This document shows positions 55,080 to 62,607 of a stretch of DNA of 64,000 nucleotides, piece by piece. How positions within the stretch are numbered: the first letter of the stretch is position 1; every line of letters begins with the position of its first letter. The stretch lies in contig NZ_PJEO01000050.1 of the NCBI RefSeq assembly GCF_002843175.1, positions 124,001-188,000 on the forward strand, in the 5' to 3' direction. The notes beneath the pieces are model-generated. The model did no database searches, had not been told where the DNA came from, and saw nothing but the letters and a program-made list of their open reading frames with translations. A program made the position numbers and the translations under genes. This DNA is from Confluentibacter flavum. Its GTDB lineage: Bacteria > Bacteroidota > Bacteroidia > Flavobacteriales > Flavobacteriaceae.

Positions 55080-56225
55080 ATGAAAATAATAGTTAGTATA
55101 GTTTGTTTTTCAATAGTAGGATTTTTGTGTGTATCTTGTGCAACATCAAAAAACAATACAATTAAGATAGAAAACATTAGCAACTTTTCTTATATCGATA
55201 AAGTAGTATCACTTTCTTGGAAAGATGTAAAAGTAAAATACCCTTTTTTAGAGGTTGATAATTTTAGAATTCTCGATGCAAATTCCTTAAAAGAAATCCC
55301 TTTTCAGTTAGAAATGAAAGGAGGTACAGAGGTGCAAAATGTGTTAATACAAATTAGCTTAGATTCCAAAAACACCCTCGATTTATTGTTTGAGGTCGGA
55401 AAGCATAGTGAATTTTCAACTAAAACTTTTGGTAGATATGTACCTGAGCGTTTAGATGATTTTACTTGGGAAAATGACAAGATAGCATACAGAATGTATG
55501 GTAAAGCTTTGGAAGAAGGTGGCGAAGGTAATGCTTACGGAATAGATGTTTGGGTAAAAAGTACAGATAGAATGGTAATTAATGAACGTTATGAGCGTGG
55601 TGAATATCATGTAGATCTTGGCGACGGAATGGATTATTACCATGTTGGCCTTACTTTAGGAGCTGGAAATATGGCGCCCTTTCTCAATGATAGTATTTGG
55701 TATTCTAAAAACTATACTAGATGGAAAGTTTTGGATAATGGCCCATTGCGTACCACTTTTCAATTAGAATTTGATGAATGGGATGTTAATGATAAAAAGA
55801 TGAAAGCCACAAAAACAGTTAGTTTAGATGCTGGTTCACAGTTAAATAAAGTAGAAGTTAAATATACATATGAAGATGATGGATTAAAACAGATCCCGGT
55901 TGTAGTTGGTATTATAAAAAGAACCGGAAATGGCCCAGAATTATTGGATGCACAACATGGGGTTTTAGGATATTGGGAACCAAAACATGGCGACAATGGC
56001 ACAACAGGAGTTGGTGTCATTATTCCTTCAAAAGTAAATAACATGCAAGTGAGGAAAGATCAATATTTAGCGATGTTTGAAATACCTAATAATGAAATAT
56101 TTATTTATTATACTGGAGCTGTTTGGGATAAAGCTGGATTTATTACAACCGAAAAGCAATGGTTCAATTATTTAAAGGAAACTCAAGAGAAAATAGCAGA
56201 CAATGGATTATTTATCGGTTTATGA
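55080..56225 (+). CDS. DUF4861-family lipoprotein
   Basis: A 381-residue lipoprotein (lipobox CVSC near residue 19). The protein is a beta-sandwich of the kind labelled DUF4861: an N-terminal strand set, then RLDDFTWENDKIAYRMYGKAL, GIDVWVKSTDRMVINERYERG and YHVDLGDGMDYYHVGLTLGAG, which are typical of family members in uronate-related polysaccharide loci. The function is not established to my knowledge; the fold and location suggest a lyase- or mutarotase-like role on uronic acid products in the periplasm. It precedes kduI by 184 bases. The gene is notably A+T-rich. Confidence 0.78.
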   Translation: MKIIVSIVCFSIVGFLCVSCATSKNNTIKIENISNFSYIDKVVSLSWKDVKVKYPFLEVDNFRILDANSLKEIPFQLEMKGGTEVQNVLIQISLDSKNTLDLLFEVGKHSEFSTKTFGRYVPERLDDFTWENDKIAYRMYGKALEEGGEGNAYGIDVWVKSTDRMVINERYERGEYHVDLGDGMDYYHVGLTLGAGNMAPFLNDSIWYSKNYTRWKVLDNGPLRTTFQLEFDEWDVNDKKMKATKTVSLDAGSQLNKVEVKYTYEDDGLKQIPVVVGIIKRTGNGPELLDAQHGVLGYWEPKHGDNGTTGVGVIIPSKVNNMQVRKDQYLAMFEIPNNEIFIYYTGAVWDKAGFITTEKQWFNYLKETQEKIADNGLFIGL

Positions 56226-56228
56226 AAA

Positions 56229-56312
56229 ATGATAATAATCAAAATATTTGTAAAAACAATTTTACTTTCAGTATTATTTTGGGCATTTCTTGTTGCTGGC
56301 TTATGTTGCTAA
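56229..56312 (+). pseudogene. Possible remnant of an exported protein gene
   Basis: A 27-codon frame starting 3 bases after the DUF4861 stop translates as a typical signal peptide (KIFVKTILLSVLFWAFLVAG) and then meets a stop. No continuing frame is recognisable. It may be the 5' stub of a lost lipoprotein gene, or chance. Confidence 0.25.
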
Positions 56313-56409
56313 ATCATTCTTGCTTTTGTAAATTTATTAATGCCTAAAAAGACACTTTAAATGAAAATTTAGAATGATTAAAGAGTGATAACCATTTAAA
56401 ATAAAAAGA

Positions 56410-57252
56410 ATGTTAATTAACTATGAAACCCGTTATGCATCTAGTCCGGATGCTGTAAAACAATATAGTACCACACAATTAAGAAATGAATTTTTAATTG
56501 ACAGATTATTTGAATCCGATAAATTAAATTTAGTCTATTCACATTATGATAGATTTATAACAGGTGGTGTTTTGCCAATTTCTAACTCTATTGCATTAGA
56601 AACTATACACCCTTTAAAAGCATCATATTTTTTAGAAAGAAGAGAACTTGGAATTATAAATATTGGAGATGCCGGTAGTATAACTGTAGATGGTACCGAG
56701 TATGTTTTAAACCACAGAGAAGCATTATACATTGGTCAAGGCAATAAAAAGATAGTATTTTCAAGTAAATCCTCAAAAACGCCAGCTAGATTTTATTTAA
56801 ATTCAACCCCAGCACATAAAGCATATCCCATTAAAAAAATAGGAACAGATGATGTAGAGGTTATCGAATTAGGATCACCCGAAACAGCCAATGCCAGAAC
56901 CTTGAGAAAATACATAGTAAATAGTGTGGTTGATGTGTGTCAATTGCAAATGGGAATGACTACCATTAAACCCGGCAGTAGCTGGAACACCATGCCAGCA
57001 CATGGGCATGACCGAAGAATGGAAGTGTATTTTTATTTCGAGGTACCTGAAGGACAAGCTGTTTGTCATTTTATGGGACAACCTCAAGAAACCAGACATT
57101 TATGGATGCAGAATAATCAAGCGGTTATCTCTCCACCATGGTCCATCCACTGTGGTTCAGGAACAAGTAATTACTCTTTTATATGGGGAATGGCTGGTGA
57201 AAATTTGGATTACGGCGATATGGATGTTTGTAAAATTAAGGATTTAAAATAA
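56410..57252 (+). CDS. kduI: 5-keto-4-deoxyuronate isomerase (KduI)
   Basis: A 280-residue cupin-fold enzyme of the usual length. The N-terminal LRNEFLIDRLFESDKLNLVY, the GGVLPISN loop and the metal-site stretch TMPAHGHDRRMEVYFYFE (two histidines and a glutamate), with a later histidine in WSIHCGSG, are family hallmarks. It isomerises 4-deoxy-L-threo-5-hexosulose uronate, the product of GH88 and polysaccharide lyases, to 3-deoxy-D-glycero-2,5-hexodiulosonate. The next gene, kduD, is 30 bases downstream and carries out the following step. The substrate source within the window is the GH88 enzyme at 19.5-20.7 kb. Confidence 0.93.
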   Translation: MLINYETRYASSPDAVKQYSTTQLRNEFLIDRLFESDKLNLVYSHYDRFITGGVLPISNSIALETIHPLKASYFLERRELGIINIGDAGSITVDGTEYVLNHREALYIGQGNKKIVFSSKSSKTPARFYLNSTPAHKAYPIKKIGTDDVEVIELGSPETANARTLRKYIVNSVVDVCQLQMGMTTIKPGSSWNTMPAHGHDRRMEVYFYFEVPEGQAVCHFMGQPQETRHLWMQNNQAVISPPWSIHCGSGTSNYSFIWGMAGENLDYGDMDVCKIKDLK

Positions 57253-57282
57253 TTAATTACTTATTAATATAAAACAACATAC

Positions 57283-58077
57283 ATGTCAATAAATTTATTT
57301 GATTTAACAGGAAAAATAGCATTAATTACGGGTGGTACACATGGTTTGGGACAGGCCATGGCAATAGGTCTAGGTAAGGCAGGTGCAACATTGGTAATTA
57401 ATGGGGCTTCATCACAGGTTAAGTTGGATAATGCTGTTTCAGAATATAAGGCTTTAGATTTGAATACTTTTGGTTATCTTTTTGATGTAACAAATGAAGA
57501 GCAGGTCAAAGATAGCATAGAGAAAATTGAAAGTGAGGTAGGTGCAATTGATATTCTGGTAAACAATGCTGGAATAATAAAACGAACACCTATTATAGAT
57601 ATGGAAGTAAGAGATTTCAATGCTGTAATCCAGGTGGATTTAGTCGCTCCTTTTATTGTTTCGAAACATGTTGCTAGAGGCATGATTAAAAGAGGCGGTG
57701 GAAAGATAATAAACATCTGTTCCATGATGAGTGAACTTGGTAGGGACTCAGTTAGTGCTTACGCAGCAGCAAAAGGAGGTTTAAAAATGTTGACCAAAAA
57801 TATGGCTACGGAATGGGCCAAGTATAATATTCAAACAAATGGCATCGGCCCGGGTTATTTTGCAACAAGCCAAACGGCTCCTATAAGAGTGGATGGGCAT
57901 CCGTTTAATGAGTTTATAATTAGCAGAACACCAGCAGGTCGTTGGGGATATCCTGAAGATTTACAAGGAGCGGCCATTTTTCTTTCCTCAAAAGCAAGCG
58001 ATTTTGTAAATGGTCATATTCTATATGTAGATGGTGGAATTCTTGCGACCATTGGTAAACCAGCCAATGAAAATTAA
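57283..58077 (+). CDS. kduD: 2-dehydro-3-deoxy-D-gluconate 5-dehydrogenase (KduD)
   Basis: A 264-residue classical SDR: TGGTHGLG cofactor loop (about 16-23), NNAG (about 93-96), catalytic serine in NICSMMSELG and YAAAKGG tyrosine/lysine, ending in LYVDGGILATIG. It reduces the KduI product to 2-keto-3-deoxygluconate. It is the last clearly metabolic gene before the sequence changes to mobile-element type within about 50 bases. The KDG kinase and KDPG aldolase needed to finish the pathway are not in the window. Confidence 0.93.
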   Translation: MSINLFDLTGKIALITGGTHGLGQAMAIGLGKAGATLVINGASSQVKLDNAVSEYKALDLNTFGYLFDVTNEEQVKDSIEKIESEVGAIDILVNNAGIIKRTPIIDMEVRDFNAVIQVDLVAPFIVSKHVARGMIKRGGGKIINICSMMSELGRDSVSAYAAAKGGLKMLTKNMATEWAKYNIQTNGIGPGYFATSQTAPIRVDGHPFNEFIISRTPAGRWGYPEDLQGAAIFLSSKASDFVNGHILYVDGGILATIGKPANEN

Positions 58078-58127
58078 AAATGAAAAGCAACTAGTTTATC
58101 ATTTATTAATACTATTGAAACAATAAC

Positions 58128-58313
58128 GTGGGTTTTCATACCTTCAAATCAGCTTTGCCAACGTATAGTGAAGCCATCGCGCTAAGGGGGCTTGCGGAAA
58201 GTTTTGGTACCATCCCAATTGAGGATTTTGAAAATGAACAAAAGGCCATTGCGGATAAAAGACTGAGCCGACAGATGGAACGGATTTCCAAACTCAATAG
58301 ATCGGTTAAGTAA
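58128..58313 (+). CDS. Short ORF at the mobile-region boundary, probably a truncated gene end
   Basis: A 61-codon frame with a GTG start, opened by a TGA at 58116-58118. The product ends in a charged helix (AIADKRLSRQMERISKLNRSVK) that looks like the C-terminal tail of a larger protein. I do not recognise the family. Its composition is richer in G+C than kduD just upstream. It is best explained as the 3' end of an island gene whose front was lost when the element joined or rearranged here. Confidence 0.4.
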   Translation: MGFHTFKSALPTYSEAIALRGLAESFGTIPIEDFENEQKAIADKRLSRQMERISKLNRSVK

Positions 58314-58490
58314 AATTTAAGCCACTAATGGTCCTTTTTGGGATTGTTGGTGGCTTTTAAATTGGAATAAAACCATTGCAGCCCATTTCCACTGCATTGC
58401 GCAAGCTCCATTCCGGAAAATGCGCTTCATGGCAAAATCTTGGACACCATGCCACGGTTTTGCATCTCCGCTTTGCTAACTCCTGCCATA

Positions 58491-58508
58491 TCCCGATAGC
58501 TATCGGGA
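58491..58508. repeat. 18-base perfect palindrome
   Basis: TCCCGATAGCTATCGGGA is perfectly self-complementary. Palindromes of this composition are common dispersed repeats in Flavobacteriaceae genomes, which is established knowledge about the group in general; the copy number here cannot be checked. Confidence 0.7.
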
Positions 58509-58929
58509 GGCAGGCACGCACGCTCCCAATACAATACCGTAACATGAAGTCCGCTTCATCGGAACTGTTATGAAGATTTGGATTTAAAAAGATGATAACG
58601 GAAAGCCAAGCCTTGGGTTTTTTAAACAGGATTGTCGGCAACACCTTCCCTGGGCGTTGCTTGCCAATCCTTTAAAACCCAATGCCTGTCCCGAGCCATT
58701 TTAAGGGGTTTATAATGGATGGCGCCTTTGCTTGTTTTTCGGGGCATCGAAAAACAGGCAGGGCATAAGCACTGCTAATATAAACCCATGTGCTCCCGTC
58801 GCTTAACTGTCTGTACGCTCGGGTCTCAAATGTGTTTAAAAGCATTGCTAATCCCCTAGTGGAACTTGTCAAGACCTTGCGAAGTTTTGAAAAAAAATAA
58901 GGTATCTACTTCCTTGAAAACCTAAGGAT

Positions 58930-58947
58930 CTGCCTGCCGGCAGGCAG
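58930..58947. repeat. 18-base perfect palindrome
   Basis: CTGCCTGCCGGCAGGCAG is perfectly self-complementary with a CCGG centre. It contains the same GGCAGGCA element that follows the first palindrome at about 58508-58516, which suggests both belong to one dispersed repeat type. Confidence 0.7.
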
Positions 58948-59111
58948 GTTTTGCTACGTCGCAGACACTCCTGATTTGTTTTCCAAAAGTCTTGACAAAA
59001 CCCACGCCATCCATGGTGCTGCGCTTGAGGAAATCGAACAACGCACCCCTTAAAATGTGAACCATTTTAGAACCATAGGGGGCATAGTATGAACCTTTTA
59101 AATTTTTAATC

Positions 59112-59444
59112 ATGAGTACACTAAAAAACAATGTACAGTTAGTTGGGAACGTTGGTCAAGAGCCAACCATTACCATTTTGGAGAGCGGTAAGAAAGTTGC
59201 CCGCCTATCATTGGCAACCAATGAATCCTACAAGGACAGCAAGGGGGACAAACAGACCAACACCGATTGGCACAACCTCGTGGCTTGGGGCAAGACCGCG
59301 GACATTATTGAAAAGTACGTCACCAAGGGCAAGGAATTAGCCATTAATGGCAAATTGACCTCCAGAAGTTACGAGGACAAAGAAGGCGTAAAACGTTATG
59401 TGACCGAAGTGGTAGTGGGTGAACTGCTCCTTTTGGGAAGCTAA
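59112..59444 (+). CDS. ssb: Single-stranded DNA-binding protein (mobile-element type)
   Basis: A 110-residue OB-fold protein: NNVQLVGNVGQEPTI, ARLSLATNES, TDWHNLVAWGKTADIIEKYV, KGKELAINGKLTSRSY and YVTEVVV are the standard SSB strands. The protein stops directly after the fold (ELLLLGS) and lacks the disordered linker and acidic tail used by chromosomal SSB to recruit partners. That short form is typical of SSBs carried by integrative elements, where it protects transferred single strands. A strong terminator follows. Confidence 0.9.
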   Translation: MSTLKNNVQLVGNVGQEPTITILESGKKVARLSLATNESYKDSKGDKQTNTDWHNLVAWGKTADIIEKYVTKGKELAINGKLTSRSYEDKEGVKRYVTEVVVGELLLLGS

Positions 59445-59457
59445 TCCACTAAAAATG

Positions 59458-59495
59458 AAAGAGGGTGTCCCCTTTTATCTAACACCCTCTTTTTT
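59458..59495 (+). terminator. Intrinsic terminator after ssb
   Basis: AAAGAGGGTGT (59458-59468) pairs perfectly with ACACCCTCTTT (59482-59492) across a 13-base loop, and the stem runs into a T tract ending at 59495. This is the most convincing terminator in the window. Confidence 0.85.
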
Positions 59496-59517
59496 AACTA
59501 TTTCACATCATTTAAAA

Positions 59518-59907
59518 ATGGAAACAATGAACGATAAAAATAAAACATTACAGGAAAGCCTGCAACAATTTTGTGGCACAGAACAATTTTTCCAATTGCC
59601 ATTGATACGGACACGGTTCACGGACGGCATTCATTATTTGGCTGAAAAAGCTGGCTGTTTTTGGCTCATAACCGATGCCTCCGTAATCGCCAAGAGCCTT
59701 ATGGATAAAAGCTATTTTATAACCATTGATTTTAAACGTCTTTCGGAATCGGAAAGACAGCAAAAAGGCTGTGAAGCCATCATCAATTATACCGATGGCA
59801 ATGAAACCATTTTGGAAACGCACCGCTATAACGTTACGGATTTTCCACTGGACGAGTTACGGATGTATTTTGTAAATAACACGCTCATGCTTCCGAGCGA
59901 GTACTGA
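59518..59907 (+). CDS. DUF6876-family island protein
   Basis: About 129 residues from the ATG at 59518, or 126 from 59527. The opening LQESLQQFCGTEQFFQLPLI, TDGIHYLAEKAGCFWLITDA and the C-terminal PLDELRMYFVNNTLMLPSEY match small proteins labelled DUF6876 that are common in Bacteroidota integrative elements. The function is not known to me. An upstream in-frame extension to 59419 would cross the ssb terminator, so I reject that start. It sits between ssb and another small island gene, 18 bases apart from the latter. Confidence 0.8.
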   Translation: METMNDKNKTLQESLQQFCGTEQFFQLPLIRTRFTDGIHYLAEKAGCFWLITDASVIAKSLMDKSYFITIDFKRLSESERQQKGCEAIINYTDGNETILETHRYNVTDFPLDELRMYFVNNTLMLPSEY

Positions 59908-59925
59908 ACATAAAAACAGCTCGTT

Positions 59926-60123
59926 ATGATTTACCTCAATTACAACAATCTGGATGCCGAGACCCAAGAACGCTTACTGTCCGATTCAAAAGCAGATGTC
60001 AAGCGAAGATTTGGGAGCGACCTTAAAGCCTATGCTGAAAAACACTATTTAAACTTTGAAGATGTTTTGCATGAAGAAGCCGTAAAAAATTTATATAGTT
60101 ACACTTATGTGTTTAATATATGA
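59926..60123 (+). CDS. Small island protein of unknown function
   Basis: A 65-residue, charged, probably helical protein (NNLDAETQERLLSDSKADVKRR, then DLKAYAEKHYLNFEDVLHEEAVKNLY). Similar short proteins accompany ssb and DUF6876 genes in flavobacterial elements in my recollection, but no function is known. It lies 18 bases after the DUF6876 gene and is followed by a terminator, so the two form a short operon. Confidence 0.6.
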   Translation: MIYLNYNNLDAETQERLLSDSKADVKRRFGSDLKAYAEKHYLNFEDVLHEEAVKNLYSYTYVFNI

Positions 60124-60153
60124 AGCTTAATCACTGAATAAAACATATATGGG

Positions 60154-60183
60154 AAAAGACCTTTGGATTTCAAGGGTCTTTTT
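60154..60183 (+). terminator. Intrinsic terminator after the small island operon
   Basis: AAAAGACC (60154-60161) pairs with GGTCTTTT (60175-60182), extended by TT/AA with one bulged G, and the 3' arm runs into a T tract. Position and shape fit termination of the DUF6876 operon. Confidence 0.65.
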
Positions 60184-60500
60184 CTTTATAAAAGTTAGGA
60201 CCAATTAAAAAAACCTGACGTTCAAATGTAAGCCATCCACAAAAATCATATGTTTCGTTATCAAAACCAATCATTTGAAACCAATCCCCATTTGAATATT
60301 CTACTGGAAACCAATAACTTTAAATGAAGTGGTAACACAATGAAAAACAACAAACTTTAATGGTCAGGTTGTTTGAAAATTTTGGTCCCTGACGGGACAA
60401 AATCGAAAAGCAAGAGGGTAACACGCTAAAGCGATGTTACGTTTTGTTCCCCCTTAGTTCTTGGTGGTTTCGAGTGTCTAAATGAATTTAATTCCAATCA

Positions 60501-60557
60501 TTTTTCACGGAAAAACACCCGTAAGTCAATAAAATCAATGTTTTTTTCCGTGAAAAA
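60501..60557. repeat. Inverted-arm element A
   Basis: TTTTTCACGGAAAAA (60501-60515) and its exact complement TTTTTCCGTGAAAAA (60543-60557) flank a 27-base core ending AATAAAATCAATG. The arms start 42 bases apart, exactly as in element B. Confidence 0.65.
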
Positions 60558-60635
60558 GCAGGCCTTTAATACCCTTTGCTGCTTTTTGGTGTCTTTTGAA
60601 GTTTTAGAAGTGCTTATAAAGTTCTTGAAATTTGG

Positions 60636-60691
60636 TTTTTACTAAAAAATGCGGATAGCCCAGTAAAACCAATGATTTTTTTACTAAAAAA
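60636..60691. repeat. Repeated-arm element B
   Basis: TTTTTACTAAAAAA occurs at 60636-60649 and 60678-60691 in the same orientation, 42 bases apart, around a core ending AGTAAAACCAATG that resembles the core of element A. Confidence 0.6.
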
Positions 60692-60819
60692 GGAACTTTG
60701 TACTCTTAATTTTCCAAAAACACTTCATAGTATTAGCTCGATAGATGTTGGGGCTTTTAATCCGTAAAAAATCATAATGCCGACATCTATTGGTAATCCC
60801 CAATTTAACGCTTTTATTC

Positions 60820-61212
60820 CTATTCTTGGCTCTTTTCCAATAACAGTTTTTCAATGGCATCATAGCTTGTCAACTGGGCATCTGGCAATAGGCTATCGAC
60901 CAGGTCCAGTACGGTCGCTATGGTCAGTTCCTTGGAGCAATTTAATAGTCTTGGCGATGCAAAGTCGTTCTCGCTGTCTAATGCCAAGATGCATGTCCTC
61001 AATAGGCAGGATATGATATAACGCAGTTCGCCGTTATCCTCTACCTCAAAGGTCACTTCCTGCATCGTTACGTTGTCTTCCCTTTTGTAGTGCTTGCGGG
61101 TTCTTGGGTTCAAGAGTTTAATGGCTTCCTCCAGTTTTTCCCAATCCGTCCTGTTCGGTGTGCTGTTTGTTTCCATGTGGGGATTTTTAATGATTGCTTT
61201 TTTTATTTTCAT
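60820..61212 (-). CDS. Hypothetical island protein
   Basis: About 130 residues from the ATG at 61212, which lies 14 bases after the stop of the preceding minus-strand gene; the ATG at 61176 (118 residues) is also possible, and a start at 61254 would overlap the upstream gene. The protein has charged helices (WEKLEEAIKLLN, SKELTIATVLDLVDSLLPD) and a beta pair (MQEVTFEVEDNGELRYIIS). I recognise no family. It is very probably co-transcribed with the gene at 61227-62114. Confidence 0.65.
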   Translation of the reverse strand: MKIKKAIIKNPHMETNSTPNRTDWEKLEEAIKLLNPRTRKHYKREDNVTMQEVTFEVEDNGELRYIISCLLRTCILALDSENDFASPRLLNCSKELTIATVLDLVDSLLPDAQLTSYDAIEKLLLEKSQE

Positions 61213-61226
61213 TGGCTTTATGTCCC

Positions 61227-62114
61227 TTATTGGGATTTTACATCCTGCTGGCAATGGATTTCTTTGAGGTGTTTTAATTGTTCCTTCCCTATGGTTAAGG
61301 CTTCCCCATAGAACCGTTCACATAGTTTGGCGACCTTATGGGCATCATTTTTTGAAAATTCATTTTTGTCCTTGAAACGTATGATGTCCTGTGCATTACA
61401 GAGCATATAATATTGCCTTTGCAGACCGAACGTCGTCCTTGGGAATATCCTGTTTGGCAATTGGGTGAAGTGGGTGCATAGGTGCAATAAGTAATCCAAT
61501 GAATAATGCTGAGGCTTATATTCCCAAAATAGGTTCAATAGTGCCAAGCACATCTGTTCCATGGCACAGTTTGCCACTGCCAATTTGGAATTGGGTTCTT
61601 CATTATCCTCTATGGTATTTATTACCGTTAGCAAATAGTCCGCTCTTTTCATACGGTTCATCCAACCTTCTTTTATACTTTTATATACAAGCTTGTGGAA
61701 ACATATCTGGTATTGGCTGAACCTCAGAAGGGCATCATCCTCTTTGTACATACAGGGGGTCTGTGAAATAATTCGAGTCAAGAAATTATCCCCCACATCA
61801 ATCCTGTCCATGATGTTGGCAAGGGTATGGAAAATGGCATATACCTTGCATCGCTGTTCCGTTTTGTTGTAGAGGTAAGCCATAAGATCCCCAAGGTTCT
61901 TACGTGGTGATTTATGTCCAATGATAAGTAAGGTATAGGTTACCTGCTTTTTGATGTTCTTATTGATGGGTGTCAAATAGATGTCCTGTTTCCTTTTTTC
62001 GGGATATTGGCTAATGACATATACCGAATGTAATGGCAGTTCCTTTTTAATTAGGGCTATAAGTTCCTTCTGAAATGGGAATTTTGAGGGGATTTTTGTC
62101 TTCATATTTATCAT
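61227..62114 (-). CDS. Possible HEPN-domain protein of the mobile element
   Basis: A 295-residue, mostly helical protein. The N-terminal 120 residues (LIALIKKELPLHSVYVISQY, VTYTLLIIGHKSPRKNL) look like an alpha/beta domain that could be a degenerate nucleotidyltransferase. The C-terminal part (ANCAMEQMCLALLNLFWEYK, HYSLDYLLHLCTHF, CNAQDIIRFKD, AHKVAKLCERFYGEA) resembles the four-helix HEPN bundle often paired with such domains. The RX4-6H ribonuclease motif is not evident, so toxicity cannot be claimed. ATG at 62114 or 62105. It diverges from the XRE gene, which may regulate it. Confidence 0.6.
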   Translation of the reverse strand: MINMKTKIPSKFPFQKELIALIKKELPLHSVYVISQYPEKRKQDIYLTPINKNIKKQVTYTLLIIGHKSPRKNLGDLMAYLYNKTEQRCKVYAIFHTLANIMDRIDVGDNFLTRIISQTPCMYKEDDALLRFSQYQICFHKLVYKSIKEGWMNRMKRADYLLTVINTIEDNEEPNSKLAVANCAMEQMCLALLNLFWEYKPQHYSLDYLLHLCTHFTQLPNRIFPRTTFGLQRQYYMLCNAQDIIRFKDKNEFSKNDAHKVAKLCERFYGEALTIGKEQLKHLKEIHCQQDVKSQ

Positions 62115-62262
62115 TTTTAAAAATATTAATTCCTAATAAATATATATTTATTACTAAAATAGGAATATTTATTTTAAAATCAGTAAAAAGTAACAATTAA
62201 AATTTACTCAAATTGTAATAGACGTTCTTAATAAGTAAATTTATATTCCTAAAAACGCAATA

Positions 62263-62478
62263 ATGACCGAACTTGGATTATTTTTATCTAGAAGATCAAT
62301 TAACCGATCTGATGTTTCTAGAAAAACAGGAATCAACACCACACGGCTTAATGAACTATCCAATAATACTAAAACAAAACTAAGGGTTAATGAACTTTAT
62401 AAAATCGCCTTGGCAATAGAAGTAAATCCTTGTGATATGCTAAAAGAGGTGTGTAAAGACATTAAACTGAATAAGTAG
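62263..62478 (+). CDS. XRE/Cro-C1-type helix-turn-helix regulator
   Basis: A 71-residue protein that is essentially a single HTH_3 domain: LGLFLSRRSINRSDVSRKTGIN (helices 1-2), TTRLNELSNN (recognition helix region), RVNELYKIALAIEVNPCDML (helices 4-5). It is likely a repressor of one or both flanking transcripts. It stands in the short divergent space between the possible HEPN gene and the Fic gene, a typical position for a regulator of a toxin-antitoxin or defence module. Confidence 0.85.
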   Translation: MTELGLFLSRRSINRSDVSRKTGINTTRLNELSNNTKTKLRVNELYKIALAIEVNPCDMLKEVCKDIKLNK

Positions 62479-62525
62479 TTTCCTATATAAAAGGGAAAAT
62501 ATAAATATTAAGTTTGATTTCATCG

Positions 62526-62607
62526 AACGAGGGCAAATTTTACCTACAAAAGTAAAACGAGAGTAAAAAATGGCTATATTTACGCTTGAATAGGAAACAA
62601 GGGCGAA
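62526..62607. promoter_or_regulatory. Three phased direct repeats upstream of the Fic gene (operator candidate)
   Basis: AACGAGGGCAAA (62526-62537), AACGAGAGTAAA (62556-62567) and AACAAGGGCGAA (62596-62607) are three copies of the pattern AACrAGrGyrAA, with starts 30 and 40 bases apart, so on the same face of the helix. A -7-like TATATTTA lies at 62575-62582 between copies two and three. Copy three is also the left arm of a hairpin (AACAAGGG, 62596-62603, with CCCTTGTT, 62613-62620) that ends 12 bases before the Fic start. Confidence 0.6.

Larger units (their letters stand above)
58314..59111. other. Non-coding repeat-bearing region of the mobile element
   Basis: About 800 bases, clearly richer in G+C than the preceding genes. 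It holds two perfect palindromes (58491-58508 and 58930-58947) and a 10-base inverted pair TTGTCAAGAC (58866-58875) / GTCTTGACAA (58989-58998). Several frames are open by chance, including a 95-codon minus-strand one at 58357-58644, but none shows protein-like features. It may hold a structured RNA, a transfer origin or decayed genes. Confidence 0.45.
60184..60819. other. Non-coding region with several structured repeats
   Basis: About 640 bases with no credible gene. It contains an inverted repeat at 60418-60440 (GTAACACGC / GCGATGTTAC), two related arm-core-arm elements at 60501-60557 and 60636-60691, and a hairpin from ATAGATGT (60741-60748) and ACATCTAT (60783-60790) just beyond the end of the minus-strand gene at 60820. 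Such a density of repeats in an element suggests a transfer or replication origin or a regulatory RNA. Confidence 0.55.

Noticed and set aside
58357-58644. Minus-strand frame of 95 codons, cysteine-rich
   Set aside because: It crosses the perfect palindrome at 58491-58508 and has no protein-like pattern; such frames arise in non-coding island DNA.
60501-60691. CRISPR array or integron attC sites
   Set aside because: There are only two related elements with diverged arms, no repeated spacers of constant length, no cas or integrase gene and no GTTRRRY core.
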